Assembly: GCA_036825615.1 (NCBI GenBank)
Contig: DAISXY010000020.1
Location: 1 to 64,000, forward strand
DNA length: 64,000 nucleotides
From: JAICXG01 sp036825615
GTDB lineage: Bacteria; Verrucomicrobiota; Verrucomicrobiia; Chthoniobacterales; UBA10450
Direction: 5' to 3'
A model generated the notes under the pieces. The model was not told the origin of the DNA. It did not search any database and was given only the letters and a program-made list of their open reading frames with translations. Positions 18,738 through 25,606 of this stretch are shown here, in pieces; the first letter of the stretch is position 1; each line of letters opens with the position of its first letter. Both the position numbers and the translations under genes were made by a program.

Positions 18738-18983
18738 GTGCAGATCACAGTCCAGTTCTATTCTCAGTTGCGAGAGATTGCGGGCCGGCGCGAGGAAAAA
18801 ATCAACGTCCCGGAGAGCGCAGATGTCGGCGAGCTCCTGCGTCTTCTCTACCAGGCTCATCCCCAGTTGAAAAAATGGGACGCAAATATCCTGGTCGGCG
18901 CCGGGGTGGAATTCGTCGGGCGCGATTACCGGCTCCGGCCTGGCGAAGAGATCGCAATCATGCCGCCGGTCCAGGGCGGCTAG
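18738..18983 (+). CDS. MoaD/ThiS family sulfur-carrier protein
   Basis: An 81-residue beta-grasp protein starting at GTG 18738 and ending in the diagnostic Gly-Gly (IAIMPPVQGG). Mid-sequence features such as VQFYSQLREIAGRREE and RPGEEIAIMPPV favour MoaD (small subunit of molybdopterin synthase) over ThiS. The terminal glycine would be adenylated and thiocarboxylated by a MoeB/ThiF-type enzyme. No moaE, moeB or thi genes are present in the window, so the pathway assignment rests on sequence alone. Its last four bases overlap the convergent downstream gene. Confidence 0.85.
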   Translation: MQITVQFYSQLREIAGRREEKINVPESADVGELLRLLYQAHPQLKKWDANILVGAGVEFVGRDYRLRPGEEIAIMPPVQGG

Positions 18984-20284
18984 GGCGACGGTGCCGGACT
19001 CGCGAGCAGCTGCGCCTTTTCCTCCTCGCCTAACGAGCTGTTTTGCACCCAGGCGCGGGCCGCGTTCCGGTCGCGCGTCATCCACTGCGCAATCACTCCC
19101 TTGACCGCTGAAGCGCGCTTTTTGGGCTCTTCGATGCTGACGGCCCAGGCGGCGGCCGCGGCCGGATTTTTTCCGGCAACAATGATGCTGTAGGTCGCGG
19201 CCGCCTCGTCCCGGATGGACCCGCTCAGGGTTTGCATCCACTGAGCCGCCGCCGCCGGGTCGGTATTCGCCCAAACCGAGATGGCGGCATCGAGCGCGGG
19301 CGATTGCGTGTCGTTAGGCAAACTGGCTGCCCAGACCGCCGCCGCCGTGGGATCAGTAATCGCCGACTGGATCGCAATCATCCCGTAGCCCATGTGACGA
19401 TCCTCCAGCGTCGGAAGCGTGTCGACCCAGGCGGCCGCCTTGTTTCGGTCCTGGCGCGCCAATTGACTTACAATTGCGCTCGTCAACTGTTGCCCGTTCG
19501 GGTCGTCGGCATGGGCCCGGGCATAGGCCTGGGCTGCCGCCGGATCCTTTTCCCACCATCCGCTGATCGCGCCGGTGAGTGCCTGCGCTCCGTTTATCGT
19601 GTTGGCATGCGCAATCGCCCAGTCCATCGCCGCGGCTGGATCGGTCGCGGCCCAGGAATTTGTGACTTCGTGGAAGGCCATTGCAAATCCCATTCCTTTC
19701 GCCTGGGTGCGATCGAGAAAATCAGCCGCCGCCGCCGCATCGACCTTCGCCCATTTTGTAACCGCCGCCCCGAGGAGACTCGACTTCTGATCGGCGGAAA
19801 TTGCGTCCTCGCCCAGGCGCTTGATCGATTCGGCCAGACCCGGCGCGGAGGCCGCATCCGCCCCTTCGACTGTGGCGCCGATCGCGGCCGAACGCGTCTC
19901 GGTCGATTGAAATTTCAGAGCCGCATCGAAGGCCGCCGATGCATCCAGTTGCGCCCAGGCTTTGAAGAACGTGCGGACACGTTCGTTCTTGGCACGACCT
20001 TCGGGAAGGTCGCGCAACTGGGCCGCGATCGCGGCAATCTCGGGCGGGGAATGTCGCCCGAGCAAGCTGTAGAGTTCCTGGAACGGCACGGTTGTGATGT
20101 TTCCCAAAACAATCCGGTCGGAAAGCTCTTTGCCCTTCGGCCCGGCGGCGGTCTGTCTGGATTCAGCCACCGCGCGAGCCGGCCCGGCAGAACTCGGGGA
20201 CGATGGAATGCGGACCCGGCCGAGCAAAAACCCGATCGTAACTCCGGCGAAGAGCGCGAGAACGATACCTAACGAACGGCTCAT
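18980..20284 (-). CDS. Membrane-anchored protein with Ala/Trp-rich helical repeats
   Basis: A 434-residue protein with an N-terminal membrane anchor or signal (SLGIVLALFAGVTIGFLLG). From about residue 110 to the end it consists of roughly nine repeats of 30-35 residues centred on a W-x-x-x-D-P-A-A-A-x-x-W pattern, for example WANTDPAAAAQWMQTL and WAATDPAAAMDWAIAH. The repeats suggest an alpha-solenoid facing the periplasm. I do not recognise a named family beyond similarity in style to uncharacterised PVC-group repeat proteins. It is 29 bases downstream of yajQ on the same strand and convergent with the MoaD-like gene. Confidence 0.8.
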   Translation of the reverse strand: MSRSLGIVLALFAGVTIGFLLGRVRIPSSPSSAGPARAVAESRQTAAGPKGKELSDRIVLGNITTVPFQELYSLLGRHSPPEIAAIAAQLRDLPEGRAKNERVRTFFKAWAQLDASAAFDAALKFQSTETRSAAIGATVEGADAASAPGLAESIKRLGEDAISADQKSSLLGAAVTKWAKVDAAAAADFLDRTQAKGMGFAMAFHEVTNSWAATDPAAAMDWAIAHANTINGAQALTGAISGWWEKDPAAAQAYARAHADDPNGQQLTSAIVSQLARQDRNKAAAWVDTLPTLEDRHMGYGMIAIQSAITDPTAAAVWAASLPNDTQSPALDAAISVWANTDPAAAAQWMQTLSGSIRDEAAATYSIIVAGKNPAAAAAWAVSIEEPKKRASAVKGVIAQWMTRDRNAARAWVQNSSLGEEEKAQLLASPAPSP

Positions 20285-20313
20285 CGGGAGAACGATATCT
20301 GGGTTACCATTCG

Positions 20314-20799
20314 TTAGTCGCGGAAATTTTTGAAGCTGGTCGCAATCCCGAAGTCTTTGCTCCGGACAAAGGCGATCACCTGCTGAAGGTCGTCCTTCTT
20401 TTTCCCGGTGACACGAATCTGGCGATCCTGCAATTGATTCTGGACCTTGAATGCCGCGGCCTTGATTGCCTGGATGATTTCCTTCGCTTTCTCGCCTTCG
20501 AGCCCCTGCTGAATTTTCATCTCCTGGCGCGCGTGGCCCATCGACGAAATCGCCGGCTCCTGCTGGTCGATGTTGCGCAGGTCGACCCCGCGCTTCGACA
20601 ACTTGCCAATCACGATTTCGCGCAAGCCGCGGAGCCGATTGGCGTCCTCGGCCGTGAGGGTGATTTTGTCCTTCTCGTATTCGACCGTCGCGGTGCTGCC
20701 TTTGAAATCGAACCGGGTCGCGAGTTCCTTGCGTGCCTGGTTAAGCGCGTTGTCGATTTCCTGCTTGTCGACCTCGGAAACGATATCGAATGAAGGCAT
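20314..20799 (-). CDS. yajQ: YajQ family nucleotide-binding protein
   Basis: A 161-residue protein collinear with YajQ. It opens MPSFDIVSEVDKQEIDNALNQ, continues RFDFKGSTATVEY, ISSMGHARQEMKIQQGL and IKAAAFKVQNQLQDRQIRVTGKKKDDLQ, and ends in DFGIATSFKNFRD. YajQ proteins have two ferredoxin-like domains; some bind cyclic di-GMP and act as transcription co-regulators, others bind RNA or nucleotides. Length is standard. It lies 18 bases downstream of the exported DUF4097-like gene and may be co-transcribed with it. Ligand specificity cannot be inferred here. Confidence 0.95.
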   Translation of the reverse strand: MPSFDIVSEVDKQEIDNALNQARKELATRFDFKGSTATVEYEKDKITLTAEDANRLRGLREIVIGKLSKRGVDLRNIDQQEPAISSMGHARQEMKIQQGLEGEKAKEIIQAIKAAAFKVQNQLQDRQIRVTGKKKDDLQQVIAFVRSKDFGIATSFKNFRD

Positions 20800-20817
20800 G
20801 AATAAATTAAGTTGCGC

Positions 20818-21645
20818 CTAACGAAGCTTGTCGATGCTGATATTCCCCAGGCGGATGTGCAAGCCTAACGACAAGGGCGGGTCCGGCTCGGTCGCGCCGC
20901 GGAGGGACTGGCCACGTTGCGTTTCCCGCCTAACCGGGAGGCCAAATTCGTCGTGGATGCCTCCGTCCGCGGTTTCCGCCTCAATCCGAAACCTGGCCTC
21001 GGGCGGAAGCCGGAGGTCGAGTCGGCCATAACCGATATGGTAATCAAACGCCGCGGCAAGATTTTCCCACCAGGGAAAGAAGGCCTGCATTGTGCCGGTC
21101 CCGGCATGCGCCTCCACCCGCGCGAAGCAGTTCCAGGCGGTGAGTCTCCCGTTCCCAAGCTCGATTTGCGCGCTGCCGCCGCGCAGGTCGTGCAAAGTGA
21201 TTTCGCCGGTTCTGAGCTTGAGCCTTAGCGGCGTCGTCTCCGGGACGGTGACGGTGTAATCGATCGTGCCGGAACGATCGGCGAAGAGGCCGTGAACCTC
21301 CGGCATGACGGTTTGGATGATCACTTCGTTGCCTCGAGTCTCGGTCGTCAGGCCAAGTTGTTGCAGCCGCGCGGCGGTGTAGGCGCGGCGGAGGGTGGCG
21401 AGCCGCAGGCGCGGTTCGCGCCAGGCAAAAACCTCAATCGCGCCGTCGATGTTCACCAGTTTAACGGCGGCGCCGGGTTGAAGGGGAAGGAATTGTTCCG
21501 TCTGTTTTTCCAACGGCGCGTCGGCGCGGGCGTCGGCCGCCGAGCACGCCACGAGAATGAGCAGCGAAGCGAAGCTCCAAGCGGCCGCCCCCGGGCCGCG
21601 CCTCCGAGATGTCGTCGTAAGAAATTTACCTAGGGAACGACGCAC
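20818..21645 (-). CDS. Exported DUF4097-like beta-repeat protein
   Basis: A 275-residue protein whose first 43 residues form a basic stretch plus hydrophobic core ending SAADARA, a signal peptide or lipoprotein-like leader. The rest has the short repeating strands of DUF4097/DUF4098 adhesin-like proteins: VNIDGAIEVFAW, VTVPETTPLRLKLRTGEITLHDLRGG, and RVEAHAGTGTMQAFF. These form a right-handed beta-helix-like fold. It is divergent from an ECF sigma-factor gene across 87 bases. In other bacteria such proteins often lie near ECF/anti-sigma systems, so co-regulation is plausible. Molecular function is unknown. Confidence 0.65.
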   Translation of the reverse strand: MRRSLGKFLTTTSRRRGPGAAAWSFASLLILVACSAADARADAPLEKQTEQFLPLQPGAAVKLVNIDGAIEVFAWREPRLRLATLRRAYTAARLQQLGLTTETRGNEVIIQTVMPEVHGLFADRSGTIDYTVTVPETTPLRLKLRTGEITLHDLRGGSAQIELGNGRLTAWNCFARVEAHAGTGTMQAFFPWWENLAAAFDYHIGYGRLDLRLPPEARFRIEAETADGGIHDEFGLPVRRETQRGQSLRGATEPDPPLSLGLHIRLGNISIDKLR

Positions 21646-21732
21646 TCCTCCTCCAATTGTCGCTCCGGCGAGGGCCGGGAGATTGACTCCGCGTCGCGAT
21701 CAGCGCGGCCGAAAACAAGGATTCCTGGCATT

Positions 21733-22335
21733 ATGATACAACCTCTGATCGATCCCGCCGGCCTGGCGGAAGCTTCGGATGAAACCCTCATGAAAGCGAT
21801 CACGCACCGGCGCCAAAACGCGCTTCGCGAACTCTACGACCGCTATGGCAAGACGGTAAAGGCGGTCGTGGTGCGGGTCGTGCATGAGGAAGCGGAGGCG
21901 GATGACGTGCTACAGGAAATCTTCCTTCAGATCTGGAAGGAAGCCGGAAATTATTCTCCCAAGGCGGGAAGGCCCCTTGGCTGGGTGGTAACCCTGGCGC
22001 GACGCCGGGCGATTGATCGCCTGCGTCGCCGCCAGGCATATTGCCGCGCGAAAGAGCGATTCGAGTCGCAGATCGAGCGCCAGCCGGATTCGTGGGTGAA
22101 AAACCGGATCGACGACGACCTCGTGCAATCGGACTTGCGCCGATTTCTCGAACGGCAAATGAACTCGCTTCCCGAATATCAGCGCGAAGTGATCGAGCTT
22201 TCCTTTTTTGAAGGGCGCAGCCATCGCGAGATCGCCGCCCTTACTCATACGCCCTTGGGCACGGTCAAGACGCGGCTCGAGCTCGGGTTGCGCAAGCTGG
22301 TGAACTGCATCCGTCCGCTGCGGCGGAAAATCTAA
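21733..22335 (+). CDS. ECF-type RNA polymerase sigma factor
   Basis: A 200-residue sigma-70 family protein. Region 2 (residues about 25-95) contains LRELYDRYGKTVKAVVVRVV, DVLQEIFLQIWKEAGNY and WVVTLARRRAIDRLRRR. Region 4 (about 140-195) contains SLPEYQREVIELSFFEGRSHREIAALTHTPLGTVKTRL, with a standard helix-turn-helix. It resembles SigK/RpoE-like ECF groups whose anti-sigma is usually adjacent, but here no anti-sigma gene follows. The downstream neighbour is infC on the other strand, ending seven bases away. Target promoters are unknown. Confidence 0.93.
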   Translation: MIQPLIDPAGLAEASDETLMKAITHRRQNALRELYDRYGKTVKAVVVRVVHEEAEADDVLQEIFLQIWKEAGNYSPKAGRPLGWVVTLARRRAIDRLRRRQAYCRAKERFESQIERQPDSWVKNRIDDDLVQSDLRRFLERQMNSLPEYQREVIELSFFEGRSHREIAALTHTPLGTVKTRLELGLRKLVNCIRPLRRKI

Positions 22336-22341
22336 TTTCCC

Positions 22342-22935
22342 CTAGACTTCAGCGTCGTCGGAAACCGGCTTGACATCAGCGGCCGGCTCGGCTGCTGCCA
22401 TCGCGAAACGCCGTTTGCGCTTGTTCGCCGGAAGCGGCGAGAGCGTCATAGTGATGTTACGGCCGGTGATCTTCGGCTCCATCTCGACCTGCGCCATGGT
22501 CGCGAGATCGTCGCGCACCTTTTCCATCAGCTGCATCCCAAATTCCTGGTGCGCCATTTCCCGGCCGCGAAATTGTAACTGCACGCGCACCTTGTTTCCC
22601 TTATCGAGAAACTCTTCCGCGTGCCGGATTTTCGTCAGGTAATCGTGGTCGTCGATGTTTACCCGGAACTTGATTTCCTTCAGCTTGGTCCCGGCGGAGC
22701 GGCGGTCTTTTTCCTGTTTGGAAATGTCGTAACGGAACTTGCCGAAATCGACGATTTTGCAGACCGGCGGATTGGCGGTAGGCGCAACCTCGACGAGGTC
22801 GAGGTCCATGCTCTGGGCGCGTCTGAGGGCATCGGAGAGCTTCATGACTCCGAGCTGTTCGCCGGTTGCACCAAGGATGACCCGCACTTCGCGGGCACGA
22901 ATCCGGCCGTTTACACGAATTTGTTGTTGCAGAAT
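22342..22935 (-). CDS. infC: Translation initiation factor IF-3 (probable AUU start)
   Basis: Read from an ATT codon at 22935, this is 197 residues. It begins LQQQIRVNGRIRAREVRVIL, the normal IF-3 N-terminus, then LGVMKLSDALRRAQSMDLDLVEVAPTA and the C-domain KIRHAEEFLDKGNKVRVQLQFRGREM. A GGAG lies eight bases before the ATT. An AUU start is the known autoregulatory feature of infC, since IF-3 rejects non-standard start codons. An in-frame ATG at 23082 would add 49 residues with no IF-3 similarity. The Ala/Val/Asp-rich tail extends past the usual C-terminus. The gene is followed by the convergent ECF sigma gene, not by rpmI-rplT. Confidence 0.93.
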   Translation of the reverse strand: MLQQQIRVNGRIRAREVRVILGATGEQLGVMKLSDALRRAQSMDLDLVEVAPTANPPVCKIVDFGKFRYDISKQEKDRRSAGTKLKEIKFRVNIDDHDYLTKIRHAEEFLDKGNKVRVQLQFRGREMAHQEFGMQLMEKVRDDLATMAQVEMEPKITGRNITMTLSPLPANKRKRRFAMAAAEPAADVKPVSDDAEV

Positions 22936-22947
22936 TACTGTTTCTCC
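22933..22947 (-). promoter_or_regulatory. infC: Shine-Dalgarno and AUU start of infC
   Basis: On the minus strand GGAG (22947-22944) is followed by eight bases and then ATT (22935-22933), in frame with the IF-3 coding sequence. No ATG, GTG or TTG with comparable spacing opens at the family's normal N-terminus. Confidence 0.75.
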
Positions 22948-23227
22948 GGGCCGGCGCCAAGGGAGTGAGACTGACGCCGTTATTTGTATCTGTCGCAATC
23001 TCCCGTCGCGTCCTTGAAGGGAATCGCGCCGCACTCGAAATCTGCGCGCCTGCGAGCGAGCGCGCCGATCGGTCCGCGGCAAAGACCGGAACCGAGGGGA
23101 AGTAGTACGCTACCAGCCCAAACTCGCAAGGACGTTTTCTGGCGCAGCGGTAGCGGCGGTCTGCGAGCGCCGGCCGGAGCTGATGCAATGCGTGGTTCCG
23201 GCGGTCACAGGCCGCCGCTATAGATAT
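22936..23227. other. infC upstream region with REP-like element
   Basis: A 292-base stretch without a supported gene. It should hold the infC leader and promoter. At 23151-23173 and 23198-23220 it carries an imperfect inverted repeat (20 of 23 positions pair) starting TAGCGGCGGTCTG, separated by 24 bases. Confidence 0.65.
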
Positions 23228-23884
23228 TTATCCCGGCGGAGTTCCGAAATGGGCGGCGTATGCCTGATAGTCGACAATATCATCAAGCATCGCTTCGATG
23301 GTGGAGATTAGCGGCGCGACTTTGGCGAAACCGGAGAAGACCGCGCGATCGCCGATTGGCGTGTCGATAACGAAAGTCGGGCGCTGTGTCACCTGCATGG
23401 CATGGAATTCCGCCGTGCTTTCGCGGATGCGCTTTTCGATCTCTGGCGATTTTGCCCGCTCGAGTAACTTCCTGCGATCGAGACCAGTGGCATCGGCGAC
23501 AACTTCGCCGGCGACATTCCAGTCACCGATCTTCTTGCCTTCGCGGAGCTCGGCTCGGCTTAAAGCTATCCAGGCGCGGTCGTCCTCGATCCCAAGCTCG
23601 CGCGCGGCTTCCGCGACGCAATTCGGTTCGAGATATTCCGTTCTGCCGGGCTCGACCCAGCTCGCATCCAGCATAACCGGGGAGCGCATCAGCATCCCGC
23701 TGCGTCGATAATACCATTCGGTGTGTTCGCGGGTGGGCGGCAGGCCGCTTTTGTCCATGAGAGCGATTTTCCAGCGGAAATCGACCTGATCGCGGTAACG
23801 TTCCTGCAATTGCTGCCAGGCCGGGATCGCCCAGTGGCACCAGGATGAAATCACATCGAGATAGTTAGTGAGGGTGAGGCGCAT
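23228..23884 (-). CDS. DsbA/FrnE-like thioredoxin-fold oxidoreductase
   Basis: A 218-residue protein if started at ATG 23884 (MRLTLTNYLDVISSWCHWA); longer readings add a tail outside the fold. It has the DsbA-family layout: an N-terminal strand leading into SSWCHWA, a long helical insert (residues about 60-150), and the cis-proline motif TQRPTFVID near 173. The active-site motif has one cysteine (C-H-W-A) instead of CxxC, as in many FrnE/2-hydroxychromene-carboxylate-isomerase-like members. So thiol oxidation may be replaced by glutathione-dependent or isomerase chemistry. The substrate is unknown. It is divergent from the rhomboid gene across 79 bases. Confidence 0.8.
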   Translation of the reverse strand: MRLTLTNYLDVISSWCHWAIPAWQQLQERYRDQVDFRWKIALMDKSGLPPTREHTEWYYRRSGMLMRSPVMLDASWVEPGRTEYLEPNCVAEAARELGIEDDRAWIALSRAELREGKKIGDWNVAGEVVADATGLDRRKLLERAKSPEIEKRIRESTAEFHAMQVTQRPTFVIDTPIGDRAVFSGFAKVAPLISTIEAMLDDIVDYQAYAAHFGTPPG

Positions 23885-23963
23885 AAGACCTACAGGTTGC
23901 ATAGGAGTCAGAGGCCGGATAGGACGAACTCGCAAATCGCGCTAATCTCCCCGCCACCGACTC

Positions 23964-25517
23964 GTGCTCGATCTCAATCATATCCTGCTTTTCGTCGCCA
24001 TTGTCTCCCCTTTGATCCTGCTCGTGCGGATCGCGCGGCTGCGGAACCCGCGCAACCGCGGTTGGCGCATCGCCGCCAGCATCGTGCTCGCGGCCTGCGT
24101 CGTGGGATGGTGGTTAGTGCCCTACCTCGCCGGGTATATCGGCGGGATATTTTGGTGTTTGCTGTTGGTCATTCCTTCGCTTGCGGAGCGTGGGATAGAT
24201 ACGGCTTTGCGTGGCCAGCGCTTCGCCCGCGCGCGCCAGATCGCTACCCTCAGACGAATCCTTCATCCCTGGAACGACACCCCTTTTCGTGCCTCACTCT
24301 TGCAGGCGCTCGAGTTTGCTGGCGGCGGCCGGCTCGACCTTGCGCTCGATCGGTTGGCTGCGGAGCGCCAGGCGCAAACACCGACCGGCCGTTTTGCCAC
24401 CGCACTTACCTTTGCCTTGACAGAAAACTGGGGCGGTCTGGTCCAATGGTGCCGACGCGATCTCAGCATCAGAAGCAACCCCGCGGTGTCGGCGCTCTAT
24501 TTGCGCGCGCTGGGCGAAATTGGCGCGCTCGATGAGCTGGTCCTCGAGTTCGCCTCTCAAGTCACAACCTACGAGCCGGAAGAGTTTCTCAATTCTCCGC
24601 TCGGATTCAACTTTCTCATCGTCCTCGCCTTCGCGGGCGAAACTCAACTGGTCATGAGGCTATGCCAGAGTCGCTTCAGTGAGGTGCCGCGCGCGCAGCA
24701 GGAGTTTTGGGTCGCAACCGCGGAGCTGGCGGAAGGCAAAGGGGCGCCTGGCCGGCAACGCCTGGAGAAACTTCGCCGCGAAACGAAAGACCCCGTTTTG
24801 CGCAGGTCGGTCGAGCACCGGCTTGTCTCGCCTCCTCCAGGTCATCTTTCCGCACGCGGCGAGATGCTGTTGAACCGCCTGACGACTGAACTCGGTGGCA
24901 CGCAAAAGCTAGTCGCCGGACAGGAGCACGGCGCGCCTGCGGTCTGGGCGTTGATCCTTCTCAATATCGCGATGTTCGGGGTGGAAGTTTTGCTCGGCGG
25001 CCCGAGCAACCCACTCACCTTGCGGGCGCTCGGAGCGCTGGAACCGGCTGCTGTTCTCGTTAGGCACGAATATTGGCGACTGCTCACCTCGCTCTTCCTG
25101 CATTACAATTTGCTTCACATCGCGATCAATCTCTATGCGCTCTACCTGCTCGGACCGGCCTTGGAGCGCATGATCGGCTCGCTTAAGTTTCTCCTCAGTT
25201 ATCTTATCTGCGGGCTCGGCTCGGGTGCGGGGGTGGTTTTGTTGCGGGTCATGAACTTGACCCAGGCCGACCAGCTCGTGGGGGCTTCGGGTTGTGTCAT
25301 GGGTGTGATTGGGATTTCGGCCGGGCTTCTCTTGCGCCACCGGCAATCGCCACTCGCCGGCCGGCGCTTGCGCAACATTCTTGTCATCGTTGCGATTCAG
25401 ACCGCTTTCGATCTCTCCACTCCACAAGTGAGCCTGGGCGCGCATTTGAGCGGATTTGTCACTGGAGTAGCGGTCGGGGTGCTGCTCGCTTCACAGCATC
25501 GGGTGGTTCCTTATTGA
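23964..25517 (+). CDS. Rhomboid-family intramembrane serine protease
   Basis: A 517-residue protein from GTG 23964. Two N-terminal membrane helices (about 5-25 and 45-75) are followed by a soluble TPR-like region (about 100-300). A six-helix rhomboid domain follows from about 320. It shows the HxxxN-type loop FLHYNLLHIAINLYALYLLG, the catalytic serine in GASG (near Ser 442) and the catalytic histidine in LGAHLSGFVTG (near His 494). Rhomboids cleave membrane-anchored substrates within or near the bilayer. The N-terminal helical-repeat region is larger than in GlpG and may recruit substrates, which is inference. No substrate gene is obvious nearby. Confidence 0.9.
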   Translation: MLDLNHILLFVAIVSPLILLVRIARLRNPRNRGWRIAASIVLAACVVGWWLVPYLAGYIGGIFWCLLLVIPSLAERGIDTALRGQRFARARQIATLRRILHPWNDTPFRASLLQALEFAGGGRLDLALDRLAAERQAQTPTGRFATALTFALTENWGGLVQWCRRDLSIRSNPAVSALYLRALGEIGALDELVLEFASQVTTYEPEEFLNSPLGFNFLIVLAFAGETQLVMRLCQSRFSEVPRAQQEFWVATAELAEGKGAPGRQRLEKLRRETKDPVLRRSVEHRLVSPPPGHLSARGEMLLNRLTTELGGTQKLVAGQEHGAPAVWALILLNIAMFGVEVLLGGPSNPLTLRALGALEPAAVLVRHEYWRLLTSLFLHYNLLHIAINLYALYLLGPALERMIGSLKFLLSYLICGLGSGAGVVLLRVMNLTQADQLVGASGCVMGVIGISAGLLLRHRQSPLAGRRLRNILVIVAIQTAFDLSTPQVSLGAHLSGFVTGVAVGVLLASQHRVVPY

Positions 25518-25606
25518 AAGGGGCGCGAAAGGGGAACGCTTGCTGCTCTTGATTTTGCTGCCAAGCTTTTCCGCTTCTCTCTTAAGGGTCAGACGCGCTT
25601 TCCGTT

